DNA of 64,000 nucleotides from Winogradskyella aurantia (GCF_002266855.1 NZ_NGJN01000003.1:62001-126000), one strand, 5' to 3'. Positions 27,242-36,790 are shown, counted from the stretch's first letter. The notes: generated from the sequence alone by a model not told the origin. A program made the numbers and translations.

Positions 27242-28948
27242 CTACCACTTGTAATAATCTTTTTTCCTTATATCCCTTAGCATACCGAGCCCAACGATTA
27301 CTGCTAAAAAAATACCAACGATACCAACAATTGAAATTTCGTTCCATAGCGGAGGTACATTAGAAATTACGAATAAAGATGACCCAATGATTAATGCCAC
27401 CATAATAAAAGCTGAGACGAGCTGGGTTGTGAGTCGCTTAAAGGTGTGAATGATTGGGTCTATACCCCTATGGGTAAGGTCTACCTCTACTTTTCCTCTA
27501 TTGATTTTTCTAATGGCATTTTTAAGGTCTCTAGGGAAATCTTCCATGTAATCAACAAGCTCATAAACAGAGTTAAAGACTTTTTTACCCATTACAACTG
27601 GACTATAGTTTTTAGTGATACTTTTTGAAAGGAAAGGTGTAACCATTTCAAATTGATCAAATTCTGGATCTAGTTTTTCAAGAACTCCCTCCAATGTCAC
27701 TAAAGCCCTAGCAAAGAGATAAAAATAGGTTGGAACTTTTAAACCATGAGCCACTATAATATCCTTCAAGTCAAGCAAGACTTTACTCATTTCACTATCG
27801 TGAACATCCCTGACATAATATTTCTCAACAAATTCATTGACGTCAAACTCTAAAGATCTCATGTCTTTTATGATTGTAACATCCGATAATTGCTGAATGG
27901 CCTGGATAATATGTTTTACATCCCTATTGGTAAGGGATGAAAAAAGTTTACCAAATATTTTAATATCCCGCGGTAAGATGGTTCCCATCATACCAAAGTC
28001 TAAATAACATATATGCCTATTAGGAAGAACTAATAAGTTGCCGGGGTGAGGATCGGCATGGAAAAAGCCATATTCAAATATTTGTTTAAAAAAACTAATA
28101 CTTAAGCGTCTTGCGATAATTTTGGTATCGATATCCTTTTCTGCAAGTTGTTGCAAACGATCTATCTTAATACCAGAAATAAACTCCATAGCCAGTACTT
28201 TTTCCGTAGTATAATCTTGATATACCTTTGGAGATTGAGCGTATTGGTCTGTGCCGGTATCGCTAACAAGGTTGTTATAAAAACGCTGGATATTTATAGA
28301 TTCATTGATGAAATCCAACTCCTTTAAAATTGAAGTTTCAAAATTCTCAACAAGACCGACTGGATCAAAACTCTTTAAGGACGGAATGCGGTTTTCGAGG
28401 ATTTCGGCAATGGTATACATAACTTTTATGTCCTCTAATATTTTATCTTTTATTCCTGGTCTTTGAACTTTTAAGGCTACTCTTTTTCCCGAATGTAAAA
28501 TGACTTTATGCACCTGTGCCATTGATGCCGAAGCGAATGGCTGGGGGTCGAACCAAGCAAACAAATCGTCAATGTCCCTTTTAAGTTCAGAAACGACCAC
28601 CTCTTTAACTTGCTCTTCCGATATTGGGGGTACATTATCCTGTAGTTTCTCGAATTCCAAAACAAGTTCAAATGGAATTAAATCTGGCCTATTACTCAAA
28701 ATCTGACCAAATTTGATAAACGTTGGTCCAAGTTCTTCACAAACCAACCTCATTTTTTCCCATTTTGTAAATTTTAAGGCTTCAACTATGGAACTTCGTG
28801 GAATGAACCTTCTAAGAAAATCGTACTTCTTTTTTTCCTCAAGATGCTGTACCAAGTCGTCAAATCCGTATTTTACCAGAACCTTCAATATTTCATTATA
28901 TCTGGAAACAGATTTATACTTGCGTTTTATGCTTTTGACCAAGCCCAT
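27242..28948 (-). CDS. ubiB: UbiB/ABC1-family atypical kinase (AarF-like)
   Basis: This 568-residue protein carries the hallmarks of the UbiB/COQ8 family: the KxGQ motif in GPTFIKFGQILSNRPD, the altered nucleotide loop ASMAQVHKV, the lysine in VALKVQRPG, the catalytic region FFHADPHPGNLLV and the metal-binding YLDFGMMG. Two C-terminal membrane helices (about 500-525 and 533-555) anchor it. Family members support isoprenoid quinone or other lipid metabolism, probably as ATPases. Bacteroidota use menaquinone, so a ubiquinone-specific role is doubtful. It lies 1 base downstream of the helical protein gene, and the two are almost certainly co-transcribed. Confidence 0.9.
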   Translation of the reverse strand: MGLVKSIKRKYKSVSRYNEILKVLVKYGFDDLVQHLEEKKKYDFLRRFIPRSSIVEALKFTKWEKMRLVCEELGPTFIKFGQILSNRPDLIPFELVLEFEKLQDNVPPISEEQVKEVVVSELKRDIDDLFAWFDPQPFASASMAQVHKVILHSGKRVALKVQRPGIKDKILEDIKVMYTIAEILENRIPSLKSFDPVGLVENFETSILKELDFINESINIQRFYNNLVSDTGTDQYAQSPKVYQDYTTEKVLAMEFISGIKIDRLQQLAEKDIDTKIIARRLSISFFKQIFEYGFFHADPHPGNLLVLPNRHICYLDFGMMGTILPRDIKIFGKLFSSLTNRDVKHIIQAIQQLSDVTIIKDMRSLEFDVNEFVEKYYVRDVHDSEMSKVLLDLKDIIVAHGLKVPTYFYLFARALVTLEGVLEKLDPEFDQFEMVTPFLSKSITKNYSPVVMGKKVFNSVYELVDYMEDFPRDLKNAIRKINRGKVEVDLTHRGIDPIIHTFKRLTTQLVSAFIMVALIIGSSLFVISNVPPLWNEISIVGIVGIFLAVIVGLGMLRDIRKKDYYKW

Positions 28949-28949
28949 C

Positions 28950-29321
28950 TTATTTTGCTTCTAAATGATTTAATCGCGCCTCCAATAACGCAATTTTGTC
29001 TTCAGATTTTTCAAGTTTCAAATGCAATGCCTTTATTTCATCTAAGTGCGCTACATTTATCTTTTTATAAAATTTTGCGATTAGCTCTTCTATTTTTTCT
29101 TCCAGTTCTTGCCTAGCTTGGTTTACTTTAAGTATGAGTTTGTCTACAAATTCAATTTCATTCCCATTTTCGTCTAACAAATCCTCATCAGCAAGATGAT
29201 TAAAATGTTCCTTGCTCTTTTCGGACATTTCATTAATCCTTTCAAACAAATTGTGCTCCTTGGCTAAGACGTATAGACTAGATGATAAAGTCAATAATTC
29301 AATAATTGTTTTTGTTTTCAT
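28950..29321 (-). CDS. Small helical phasin-like protein, unknown function
   Basis: This 123-residue protein is charged and helical with a C-terminal leucine-zipper-like coil (ALHLKLEKSEDKIALLEARL). The N-terminus MKTKTIIELLTLSSSLYVL is weakly amphipathic and does not look like a clear signal peptide. It resembles phasin/granule-associated helical proteins, but no polyester synthesis gene is present, so function is open. Its coupling to the UbiB-like gene suggests a shared membrane-surface task. Confidence 0.72.
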   Translation of the reverse strand: MKTKTIIELLTLSSSLYVLAKEHNLFERINEMSEKSKEHFNHLADEDLLDENGNEIEFVDKLILKVNQARQELEEKIEELIAKFYKKINVAHLDEIKALHLKLEKSEDKIALLEARLNHLEAK

Positions 29322-29442
29322 GACGTTAAATGATTAGCGCAATATTTAGTTAAATGTATTATATATTAAAGAGAATAAATATGACTAAGGTCATTTATTA
29401 ATTGGGCTCTCTCAACTAAATTTAGACTATAAAATCAGAGAG

Positions 29443-29850
29443 ATGAAAACAGATGTAATCGCCAGTATTATGACAAAAAATGTCATTTGCGTGTCTCCAA
29501 AACAAAAGTTATTGGACGTAAAGCATATTTATGAAAAAAAGAATTTCCATCATCACATCCCTGTTACTGAAAACGACAAATTGGTTGGCATGATCAGCCT
29601 AGCGGACTTTATGTATGGAGTTAATGGAGCTGGCCCTGCCGACGACAACGAAATTTATACTAAAAAAGCTGTTGAGGATATTATGATGCCACATCCAAAA
29701 TATGTAGGTCCTAATGAGACCATTGACGATATAGCCGAGAAACTCACCAAAGGCAGATATAGGGCTTTACCTGTTGTAGAAGACAACAAAATGATTGGTA
29801 TAGTAACGACTGCAGATGTCATTAGATACTACCTCAACAAACACAAATAG
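29443..29850 (+). CDS. Tandem CBS-domain protein
   Basis: This 135-residue protein consists of two CBS domains (about 8-60 and 77-133). Typical features are IMTKNVICVSPKQ, HIPVTENDKLVGMISLADF, IMMPHPKYVGPNE and ALPVVEDNKMIGIVTTADV. Such pairs bind adenosine nucleotides and act as energy-state sensors. It lies upstream of, and in line with, the MCE lipid transporter genes but 94 bases away, so co-regulation is possible but unproven. Confidence 0.92.
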   Translation: MKTDVIASIMTKNVICVSPKQKLLDVKHIYEKKNFHHHIPVTENDKLVGMISLADFMYGVNGAGPADDNEIYTKKAVEDIMMPHPKYVGPNETIDDIAEKLTKGRYRALPVVEDNKMIGIVTTADVIRYYLNKHK

Positions 29851-29953
29851 ACAATCATAGCTACCGTAGTCTAGCACACTATTCTACCTGACTAATATCA
29901 TTTTAAGATCGACTTAACCGAACTATATTTAATATAACTAAATATTGAAATCT

Positions 29954-30724
29954 ATGTTTGGTTCTAGTAGTATTGAGCGACTCTTAATAGAAATAGGTGA
30001 TATTACCTATTTTGCAAAACGCTTTTTTAAAGAGGTATTCACAAAACCATTTGAATTTAAGGAGTTTTTAAGGCAATGCTATAATATTGGTAACCGTTCT
30101 TTGTTTCTTGTGGGTATTACAGCCTTTATTATTGGATTGGTCATCACACTACAAACAAGACCCACATTACAGGAATTTGGTGCTGTATCCTGGATGCCCT
30201 CAATGGTGAGCATTTCAATCGTCAGGGAAATAGGACCTGTAATTATTGCATTAACATTTGCCGGACGTATCGCCTCAGGTATTGGAGCTGAGCTAGGATC
30301 TATGCGCGTAACAGAACAGATAGATGCCATGGAAGTATCTGGGACCAATCCTTTTAAATACTTGGTAATTACCCGGATATTGGCCGCTACATTGATGTTG
30401 CCCATACTAGTGATTTTGGGTGATGCCATTGCCCTATATGGTTCGTATATTATAGAGAACATAAAAGGCGATGTATCCTTTAGATTGTATTTTAATAAAG
30501 CCTTAAATGCACTCGCTTTTGGTGATATAGTCCCAGCAACCATTAAGACGTTTTTCTTTGGTTTCGCGATAGGTCTTGTAGGATGCTACAAAGGATTCAA
30601 TTGTAAAAAGGGAACAGTTGGTGTAGGATTAGCCGCAAACTCAGCGGTGGTATTTGCTTCCATGCTATTATTCATTCTGGATTTTATCGCCGTATTTATT
30701 ACTGATATATTTTTTGAAATTTAA
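29954..30724 (+). CDS. mlaE: MlaE-family permease of an MCE lipid ABC transporter
   Basis: The ATG at 29954 was preferred (256 residues); a TTG at 29945 in frame would add three residues. The protein has about five membrane helices and the MlaE signature EIGPVIIALTFAGRIASGIGAELGSMRVTEQIDAM. With the ATPase 4 bases downstream and the MCE protein after it, it forms an inner-membrane complex that moves phospholipids or other lipids between membranes. No MlaB or MlaC homologue is adjacent, as is common in this phylum. Confidence 0.92.
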   Translation: MFGSSSIERLLIEIGDITYFAKRFFKEVFTKPFEFKEFLRQCYNIGNRSLFLVGITAFIIGLVITLQTRPTLQEFGAVSWMPSMVSISIVREIGPVIIALTFAGRIASGIGAELGSMRVTEQIDAMEVSGTNPFKYLVITRILAATLMLPILVILGDAIALYGSYIIENIKGDVSFRLYFNKALNALAFGDIVPATIKTFFFGFAIGLVGCYKGFNCKKGTVGVGLAANSAVVFASMLLFILDFIAVFITDIFFEI

Positions 30725-30727
30725 ATC

Positions 30728-31510
30728 ATGATAACAAAAGCACACATCGATGTAAAACAAGATGCTAAAAGCAACAACCAACCTATCATAAAAATAAGAA
30801 ATTTAAGAAAGGCTTTTGGTGATAATGTGGTTTTAAATGGCTTCAATTTAGAGCTTTATGAAGGTGAAAATTTAGTTATTATGGGCAAATCGGGTAGCGG
30901 CAAGTCGGTTATGATTAAATGTTTAATCGGACTTATGCAAGCAGATTCTGGTTATATTGAAATTATGGGAAAGGATTTGTTATCCTTAAACCAAGTAGAA
31001 TTAGATAAATTAAGAACTGAAATTGGTTTTCTTTTCCAAGGAAGCGCCTTGTATGACTCAATGACCGTAAGGGAAAACTTAGAGTTTCCATTGCGCCGGC
31101 ATAAGCACAAATTTGGACCTATAGAAGATACAACACCTTTGGTTGAAGAAGCTCTAAAAAATGTTGGATTGTTAGATGCCATTGATTTAATGCCAGCGGA
31201 ACTTTCTGGAGGTATGAAACGTAGAATAGCCTTAGCCAGAACATTAATTCTAAAACCAAAGATTATTCTATATGATGAACCTACGAGTGGATTGGATCCA
31301 ATTACTTCTAAGGAAATTATAGAATTGATGCGAAATATTCAAAGAGAATATAGAACATCATCTCTCATTATAACCCATGATGTAGATTGTGCTCGTGTTG
31401 TTGCCGAGCGCATGATTTTATTAGTAGATGGTATTAATTACGCCGAGGGTACCTATAATGAATTAGCTTCATCAGAGGATGAAAAAATAAAAGCCTTCTT
31501 TAAGCAATAA
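30728..31510 (+). CDS. mlaF: MlaF-like ABC transporter ATP-binding protein
   Basis: This 260-residue ABC ATPase shows Walker A (MGKSGSGKSVM), a Q-loop (IGFLFQGSALYDSM), the signature LSGGMKRRIALA, Walker B (IILYDEPTSGLDP) and a switch His (LIITHDVD). The variant signature SGGM and FQGSALYDS are typical of MlaF/MkI ATPases for MCE transporters. It sits between the permease and MCE genes. Confidence 0.94.
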   Translation: MITKAHIDVKQDAKSNNQPIIKIRNLRKAFGDNVVLNGFNLELYEGENLVIMGKSGSGKSVMIKCLIGLMQADSGYIEIMGKDLLSLNQVELDKLRTEIGFLFQGSALYDSMTVRENLEFPLRRHKHKFGPIEDTTPLVEEALKNVGLLDAIDLMPAELSGGMKRRIALARTLILKPKIILYDEPTSGLDPITSKEIIELMRNIQREYRTSSLIITHDVDCARVVAERMILLVDGINYAEGTYNELASSEDEKIKAFFKQ

Positions 31511-31521
31511 CACTTTGTATC

Positions 31522-32511
31522 ATGAAAAAAACAACCAGTGAAAAACTAAAATTAGGAGCCTTTGTAACCATTGGATTACTCATCTTTGTAGTTGCTATCT
31601 ATTTTATTGGTCAACGCCAAAACCTATTTGCTAAAACGTTTACCATCAGTTCTAATTTCAACAACGTTAATGGTTTAATTCCTGGTAATAATGTGCGTTA
31701 TTCAGGTATCAATGTAGGTACCGTAAAGCGTATTGACATGATAAACGACTCTGTCATAAATGTTGAAATGGTCATAGAAGAAAACATGCTAAATCACATT
31801 AAGAAAGATGCAATTGCTACTATAGGTACGGATGGTTTGGTGGGCAATATGATAGTTAATATTATTCCGGGCGAAAGGGGTGCTGGACAAATTAAGCAGG
31901 GTGATGTCATTAATTCGTACACTAAAATAGGCACCAACGAAATGCTGAATACATTAAACACCACCAATGAAAATGCAGCACTACTCACTTCAAAGTTATT
32001 AGATATCGCTAACGAAATAACAGATGGTAAAGGTACCTTGGGTATGCTTATCACAGATACCCTAATGTCCCATAACCTAAAAGAAACGGTTAATTACCTT
32101 AGGCTAACCAGTATAGCAGCTAATCGTTCCATAACGGAGTTAAATAGCATAATAAAGTCCATAGACGTTAACGAAAGTGTCGCCGGTGTACTTTTAAATG
32201 ACAGCATTGAAGGTAAAAAGGTTAAACATATCATATCTAACCTCGATCGATCAAGTCAAGACATCAAAATTGTTCTAGATAATTTAAACGCCACGCTCAA
32301 TCAACTCAAAGATGGTAATGGTGCCTTTAATTATTTATCTACTGACGAAGAATTAGTGAACCAACTACAAGACATAATGACCAATATAAACGAAGGCACT
32401 AGCAAATTCAACGAAAATATGGAAGCCTTGAAACATAATTTCTTAACCCGAGGGTATTTTAGAAAACTAGAACGTGAACAGAGAAAGGCAGAAAAGAAAA
32501 GTAATCAATAA
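31522..32511 (+). CDS. mlaD: MCE/MlaD-family lipid-binding protein
   Basis: This 329-residue protein has an N-terminal membrane anchor (about 12-28) and one MCE domain (about 37-118, with NNVNGLIPGNNVRYSGINVG and the segment GTDGLVGNMIVNI). A long helical C-terminal region follows (about 140-329), ending in a basic tail. In the family, hexameric MCE rings with helical extensions form a channel for lipids across the periplasm. It begins 11 bases after the ATPase stop. Confidence 0.92.
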   Translation: MKKTTSEKLKLGAFVTIGLLIFVVAIYFIGQRQNLFAKTFTISSNFNNVNGLIPGNNVRYSGINVGTVKRIDMINDSVINVEMVIEENMLNHIKKDAIATIGTDGLVGNMIVNIIPGERGAGQIKQGDVINSYTKIGTNEMLNTLNTTNENAALLTSKLLDIANEITDGKGTLGMLITDTLMSHNLKETVNYLRLTSIAANRSITELNSIIKSIDVNESVAGVLLNDSIEGKKVKHIISNLDRSSQDIKIVLDNLNATLNQLKDGNGAFNYLSTDEELVNQLQDIMTNINEGTSKFNENMEALKHNFLTRGYFRKLEREQRKAEKKSNQ

Positions 32512-32756
32512 AAGTTTAGGCCCACTACACTGCACTAGAGATACCATCTCAACCCAGTCACATATTTTTATTTTCCAATAAAAACTGAATTACTGCAAAG
32601 AATATGGATTATTGCTATAATCCTTAGAACAAATGACAGCATTTAACATCCATTAATAACTTCTGCTATTCTTTTGTTAAACCCAATCCTAGACTTTCTA
32701 AAACGTTTTATTTCAGTATATTAAAAATATAAGAGTAGAATAGAAATTTTATAGAT

Positions 32757-32900
32757 ATGAAATTAATAAAAGAGAAAACTGAAAAAAGACGCGATTATAT
32801 ATTTCAAAAAGATAAAAAAACAATCTTTGGGGCCCGATTTGTATCAGGCGTACTGATAATATTAATCGCGGCTGTAACCGTAACTTACTTTACCCTATAA
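32757..32900 (+). CDS. 47-residue single-helix membrane protein
   Basis: ATG at 32757 opens a 47-residue frame with a basic N-terminal half (KEKTEKRRDYIFQKDKK) and one membrane helix (about 27-47, FVSGVLIILIAAVTVTYF). The frame ends at TAA 32898-32900 and is followed by a clear terminator, which supports an expressed unit. The function is unknown. Confidence 0.6.
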   Translation: MKLIKEKTEKRRDYIFQKDKKTIFGARFVSGVLIILIAAVTVTYFTL

Positions 32901-32937
32901 TTAAAAACATTAATAGCAATTCAGCCAAAAAACACAT

Positions 32938-32960
32938 AAAGCCAGCACTCGCTGGCTTTT
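32938..32960 (+). terminator. Terminator after the 47-residue ORF
   Basis: AAGCCAGC and GCTGGCTT arms close on a 4-base loop and are followed by a short T run. Confidence 0.8.
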
Positions 32961-33256
32961 ATCTATACCAGTATTATTAGATAGCCAAGCATCATGTAAA
33001 AAGTTTATGAGATGATTAGTAGGTAAAAGATAAGATTATAGATTTTAGTCTGATTTCTCTTAATAGAGTATGGCATTTTAATTCCTCTTATGGTTGCTCT
33101 TTCTAAAAGTCACACATAAAAAAAATGAAGAAGAAAAAAGCTCCTATAAATTTTACACCCTTTACCTTTACCCCAATATTTAATTTATGATTTCCTTAGT
33201 AAGGATATAGCTGACAATTCGACTATTTTTACATAAAAAAGAAAGAAAAAGAGATT
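32961..33256. other. Intergenic region before msrB
   Basis: No gene is supported. A 21-codon frame at 33125 begins with MKKKK and looks like chance. TATTTTTA just upstream of msrB is a weak -7 candidate. Confidence 0.4.
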
Positions 33257-33718
33257 ATGCTTAATTGGAAAGATATTATTAGTTTTTCAGTAAATGGAAA
33301 CCCCGAACCAGACAAGCGCGTTGAAAAAACAGAAGCTGATTGGAAATCGCAACTTACGCCCGAACAATACAGAATAACCAGACAAAAAGGAACCGAACGC
33401 CCGCACTCCGGAGCCTTATGTAGTGTTTATGATGAAGGCAAATATAATTGTATTTGCTGTGGTACACCCTTATTCGATTCTAGAATTAAATTTAGTTCGG
33501 GAACAGGTTGGCCCAGTTTTACCCAACCCATTAAACCAAATGCCATAAAATACGAACGAGACGACTCCCATGGTATGGTAAGAGTTGAAGTAATGTGTAA
33601 TACCTGTGATGCTCACTTGGGACATGTTTTCCCGGACGGTCCAGAACCTAGTGGGTTGAGATATTGTATTAATTCTGAATCCATGACCCTAGACAAAGAA
33701 GCCACAAATGACAACTAA
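33257..33718 (+). CDS. msrB: Peptide-methionine (R)-S-oxide reductase
   Basis: This 153-residue protein carries the MsrB zinc cysteines (NCICCGTPLF and VMCNTCDAHLGHVF), the substrate loop SSGTGWPSF and the catalytic Cys in LRYCINSESM. It repairs the R-epimer of methionine sulfoxide. There is no signal peptide, so it is cytosolic. It overlaps msrA by 11 bases, so the two stereospecific repair enzymes are translationally coupled. Confidence 0.96.
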   Translation: MLNWKDIISFSVNGNPEPDKRVEKTEADWKSQLTPEQYRITRQKGTERPHSGALCSVYDEGKYNCICCGTPLFDSRIKFSSGTGWPSFTQPIKPNAIKYERDDSHGMVRVEVMCNTCDAHLGHVFPDGPEPSGLRYCINSESMTLDKEATNDN

Positions 33719-34256
33719 GAATTTAGAAGTAGCAACCCTTGGTGGTGGCTGTTTTTGGTGTACGGAAGCTGTTTTTCAAGAGGTTAAAGGTGTGGAGCAG
33801 GTGGTTTCTGGATATTCTGGAGGCACCGTACCTGGACGCCCTACCTACAGGGAAATTTGTTCCGGTTTGACCGGCCATGCGGAAGTTATTCAAATAACGT
33901 TTGATGCAGATATTATAAGTTATAAGGATATTCTAATTATTTTTATGACAACCCACGACCCAACAACATTAAACAGACAAGGTGCTGATCGTGGCACACA
34001 ATATCGATCTGTGATTTTTTATCATAATGAAAGGCAAAAAGAAATAGCTGAAATGGTCTGTAAAGAATTAGCACCTTACTTTGAGAATCCTATTGTCACT
34101 GAAATTTCGGCACTAGACACATTTTTTGAGGCTGAGAAGGAACACCAAGATTTTTATAGAAGCAATCCCAACCAAGGTTATTGTAATTATGTAATTATTC
34201 CAAAACTGATGAAGCTGCGAAAACTGCATGCCGATAAGCTTAAAACGGTGGTTTAA
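33708..34256 (+). CDS. msrA: Peptide-methionine (S)-S-oxide reductase
   Basis: This 182-residue protein has the MsrA active-site motif GGGCFWCTEAVF with catalytic Cys15, followed by GVEQVVSGYSGG, GHAEVIQITFD, HDPTTLNRQGADRGTQYRS and EKEHQDFY. It repairs the S-epimer of methionine sulfoxide and complements the MsrB encoded just upstream. It is cytosolic by lack of a signal peptide. Confidence 0.96.
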   Translation: MTTKNLEVATLGGGCFWCTEAVFQEVKGVEQVVSGYSGGTVPGRPTYREICSGLTGHAEVIQITFDADIISYKDILIIFMTTHDPTTLNRQGADRGTQYRSVIFYHNERQKEIAEMVCKELAPYFENPIVTEISALDTFFEAEKEHQDFYRSNPNQGYCNYVIIPKLMKLRKLHADKLKTVV

Positions 34257-34361
34257 ATATTGATTGAATTGTGGCCGACATGAATCCAGCATTAAAGGAA
34301 TATTTGAATTAATAGAGTTATTAGCTGGAAAGAAGTAAATTAGCTCTACGATAACTATTGT

Positions 34362-34604
34362 ATGATTAGACTTTACCTTATTGGCTTGGCCATTTTAATC
34401 ATCGCGATTGTTGCAAACGCCATGGTGATTAAATTAGGCATCAAATCTTGGTATGATTTTATAGAAATGCTTACCCAGCAAGGCATGACTGCCTTTAAAA
34501 ATCTTTCAATTATTGATTATATATGGCTTTTTATAGGATATCCAATGGTACTAGGTTTTGGCTATTGGTTAGGAGACAAAATACATAATGTTATGTTCTT
34601 ATAA
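34362..34604 (+). CDS. Small two-helix membrane protein, unknown function
   Basis: This 80-residue protein has an N-terminal membrane helix (about 2-26, LYLIGLAILIIAIVANAMVI) and a second helix (about 51-72, YIWLFIGYPMVLGFGYWLG). Its 3' end overlaps the converging aldehyde dehydrogenase gene by 14 bases. I do not recognise the family. Confidence 0.65.
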   Translation: MIRLYLIGLAILIIAIVANAMVIKLGIKSWYDFIEMLTQQGMTAFKNLSIIDYIWLFIGYPMVLGFGYWLGDKIHNVMFL

Positions 34605-35952
34605 AGACGGTCTTCTTGTTGACAAATTCCATAATACCTTCTTTAGATAGTTCTCTGCCGTATCCAGATGATTTGGTACCTCCAAACGGTAATCGCGGGT
34701 CAGATTTCACCATCTCATTTACAAAAAAAGCACCATCCGGGACACTACCGATTCTATGTCTTGCCTCTTTAATATCCTCTGTGAAGACCATACAACCCAA
34801 ACCGAATTTTGACATTTGTGCTAAGCTATAAGCTTTTTGTTTATTTTTAGCTTTTATTACTGCTGCCACTGGACCAAATACTTCTTGATCAAAAAGTGGC
34901 ATACCCGGTGCAACACCTCCCACCAATGTAGGTTCATAATATGCTTTGTCTCTTTTATTACCAAGAAGAATTTCGGCACCACCCTTTAAAGACGATAATA
35001 CTTGATTTTCAACCTGATCTGCTAAGTCTATTCTTGCCATTGGACCTATTTTGGTTGACTCATTTAGAGGATTACCTGACGGATAGTCCTTTAAAATACT
35101 CATAAAGCGCTTTACAAATTCATCATGAATGGATTCTTCAACAATAAAGCGTTTTGCTGCAATACAACTTTGACCTGCATTTTGCATTCGAGCCCAAGCC
35201 ATAGTCTCTATAAAGCGGTCTAGATTGGCATCTTTAAGAATAATACAAGCATTGTTACCTCCAAGTTCTAAAACAGACTTTTTAAGGTACTTTCCTGCCA
35301 ATTGCGCGATTGTTTTCCCAGCTTTTTCGCTACCAGTTAAACTCACAGCCTTAATAGCATCGTTGGCAATTACCTGTTCAATTTGCTCATGTGATACTAA
35401 AAGAGTTTGAAAACAGCCTTCGGGAAACCCAGCATCATTTAATAATTTTTCTATCTCCAATCCGCACTGTGTTGTATTTGCAGCGTGTTTTAAGAGCACA
35501 GTATTACCCGCCATAAGTGTTGGGGCAGCAAAGCGCAGAACTTGCCAAAACGGATAATTCCAAGGCATTATGGCGAGTATCACACCTAAGGGGTCGTAAC
35601 TAATAAAACTTTCGTTGGCGTCAGTTTCTATTAATTGATCGGCTAAAAAATCTGAAGCGTTTTTTGCATAAAAATCACAGACCCATGCACATTTTTCAAT
35701 CTCCGCAATACCCTGTGCTATGGGTTTACCCATTTCTTCTGCCATAAGTTTAGCATATTCCTTTTTTCGATCTAGGAGTAATTCCGCAAGTTGTCTAAGG
35801 TGCTCAGTACGACTTTCCAAAGAGGTTTGCCTCCAATTTTGAAAGCCAACATCAGCCTTCTCTATTTTTTCTATTAACTCGTTATCTGATAAAACATCAT
35901 AAGTCTTAAGTGGTTCTTGCGTATATGGATTAATCGTTTTTATAGTTTGCAT
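34591..35952 (-). CDS. NAD(P)-dependent succinate-semialdehyde dehydrogenase-type aldehyde dehydrogenase
   Basis: This 453-residue protein belongs to the aldehyde dehydrogenase superfamily. Visible motifs are MPWNYPFWQVLRFAAP, SLTGSEKAGKTIAQLAGKYL, the catalytic Glu in VLELGGNNACIIL, the catalytic Cys in NAGQSCIAAKRF and the C-terminal PFGGTKSSGYGREL. Length and motifs are closest to bacterial succinate-semialdehyde dehydrogenases (GabD/Sad type), which make succinate from its semialdehyde. No GABA genes adjoin it, so substrate is inferred. Confidence 0.88.
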   Translation of the reverse strand: MQTIKTINPYTQEPLKTYDVLSDNELIEKIEKADVGFQNWRQTSLESRTEHLRQLAELLLDRKKEYAKLMAEEMGKPIAQGIAEIEKCAWVCDFYAKNASDFLADQLIETDANESFISYDPLGVILAIMPWNYPFWQVLRFAAPTLMAGNTVLLKHAANTTQCGLEIEKLLNDAGFPEGCFQTLLVSHEQIEQVIANDAIKAVSLTGSEKAGKTIAQLAGKYLKKSVLELGGNNACIILKDANLDRFIETMAWARMQNAGQSCIAAKRFIVEESIHDEFVKRFMSILKDYPSGNPLNESTKIGPMARIDLADQVENQVLSSLKGGAEILLGNKRDKAYYEPTLVGGVAPGMPLFDQEVFGPVAAVIKAKNKQKAYSLAQMSKFGLGCMVFTEDIKEARHRIGSVPDGAFFVNEMVKSDPRLPFGGTKSSGYGRELSKEGIMEFVNKKTVFIRT

Positions 35953-36052
35953 AGTGCTTATTTTTTTTGTGTCTTTATAAGATAAGAGATTTAATAGTTT
36001 TAAAAGAAGAGTTTTAAGGTTTTAGTATAATTTTAAGGTTCAAATAATTTAT

Positions 36053-36790
36053 ATGAAGGACATGGAAAAAACAGTATCGGAAGCTATAGCGTATAGACGC
36101 TCCACACGTGTATATAAGAGCGAACCTATTGATTCTGAAAAAGTAAAACAGTGCTTGGTCAATGCCTCGTTGGCGCCAACGAGTAGCAACCTCCAACTTT
36201 GGGAGTTTTACCACATTACATCCAAGGACAAACTTTTAAAAATGGCCGAAGCTTGTTTTAATCAAAACGCGGCGAAAACAGCACAGCAGCTCGTTGTTGT
36301 TGTAGCTAGAAAAGATTTATGGCGTAAACGTGCTAAAGCCAATATTGACTTTTTGAACAAAGCTTTTGATAAACCAGATTTAGAGCCCCGTCTTTTAAAA
36401 CGGAAAAAGCAAGCGACGGACTACTATCAAAAGTTAATCCCCACTATCTATTCAGACTTTTTTGGCATATTGGGATTCATAAAATATTGGATATTTCAAA
36501 TAGTTGGGCTGTTTCGACCTATATATAGACAAACAAGATTAAGCGATATGCGTATCGTAGCCCATAAAAGTGCCGGCTTAGCTGCCCAAAACTTTATGAT
36601 TTCCATGGCCGCTATTGGTTATGATACCTGTCCTATGGAAGGCAGTGATACCCTGCGCGTCAAAAAAATACTAAATCTACCTAGAGGTGCCGAAATCAAT
36701 ATGGTTATTGGGTGTGGAATACGAGACGAGTCTGGTATTTATGGACCGAGATTTAGAGTACCTTTTAAAGATGTTTACCACAACATTTAA
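36053..36790 (+). CDS. Nitroreductase-family FMN protein
   Basis: This 245-residue protein shows the nitroreductase N-terminus (AIAYRRSTRVYKSEPID, then SLAPTSSNLQLWEFYHI) and the C-terminal PMEGSDTLRVKKILNLP and VIGCGIRDESGIYGPRFR. Such enzymes form FMN-bound dimers and reduce nitro compounds, quinones or flavins with NAD(P)H. A mid-protein insertion near residues 125-165 includes a hydrophobic stretch (GILGFIKYWIFQIVGLF). The gene is divergent from the aldehyde dehydrogenase. Confidence 0.87.
   Translation: MKDMEKTVSEAIAYRRSTRVYKSEPIDSEKVKQCLVNASLAPTSSNLQLWEFYHITSKDKLLKMAEACFNQNAAKTAQQLVVVVARKDLWRKRAKANIDFLNKAFDKPDLEPRLLKRKKQATDYYQKLIPTIYSDFFGILGFIKYWIFQIVGLFRPIYRQTRLSDMRIVAHKSAGLAAQNFMISMAAIGYDTCPMEGSDTLRVKKILNLPRGAEINMVIGCGIRDESGIYGPRFRVPFKDVYHNI

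Noticed and set aside
28950-29321. True polyhydroxyalkanoate phasin
   Set aside because: No polyester synthase or depolymerase gene is nearby, and resemblance rests only on helical composition.
33125-33190. 21-residue ORF beginning MKKKK
   Set aside because: Too short, low-complexity, no supporting promoter or terminator.
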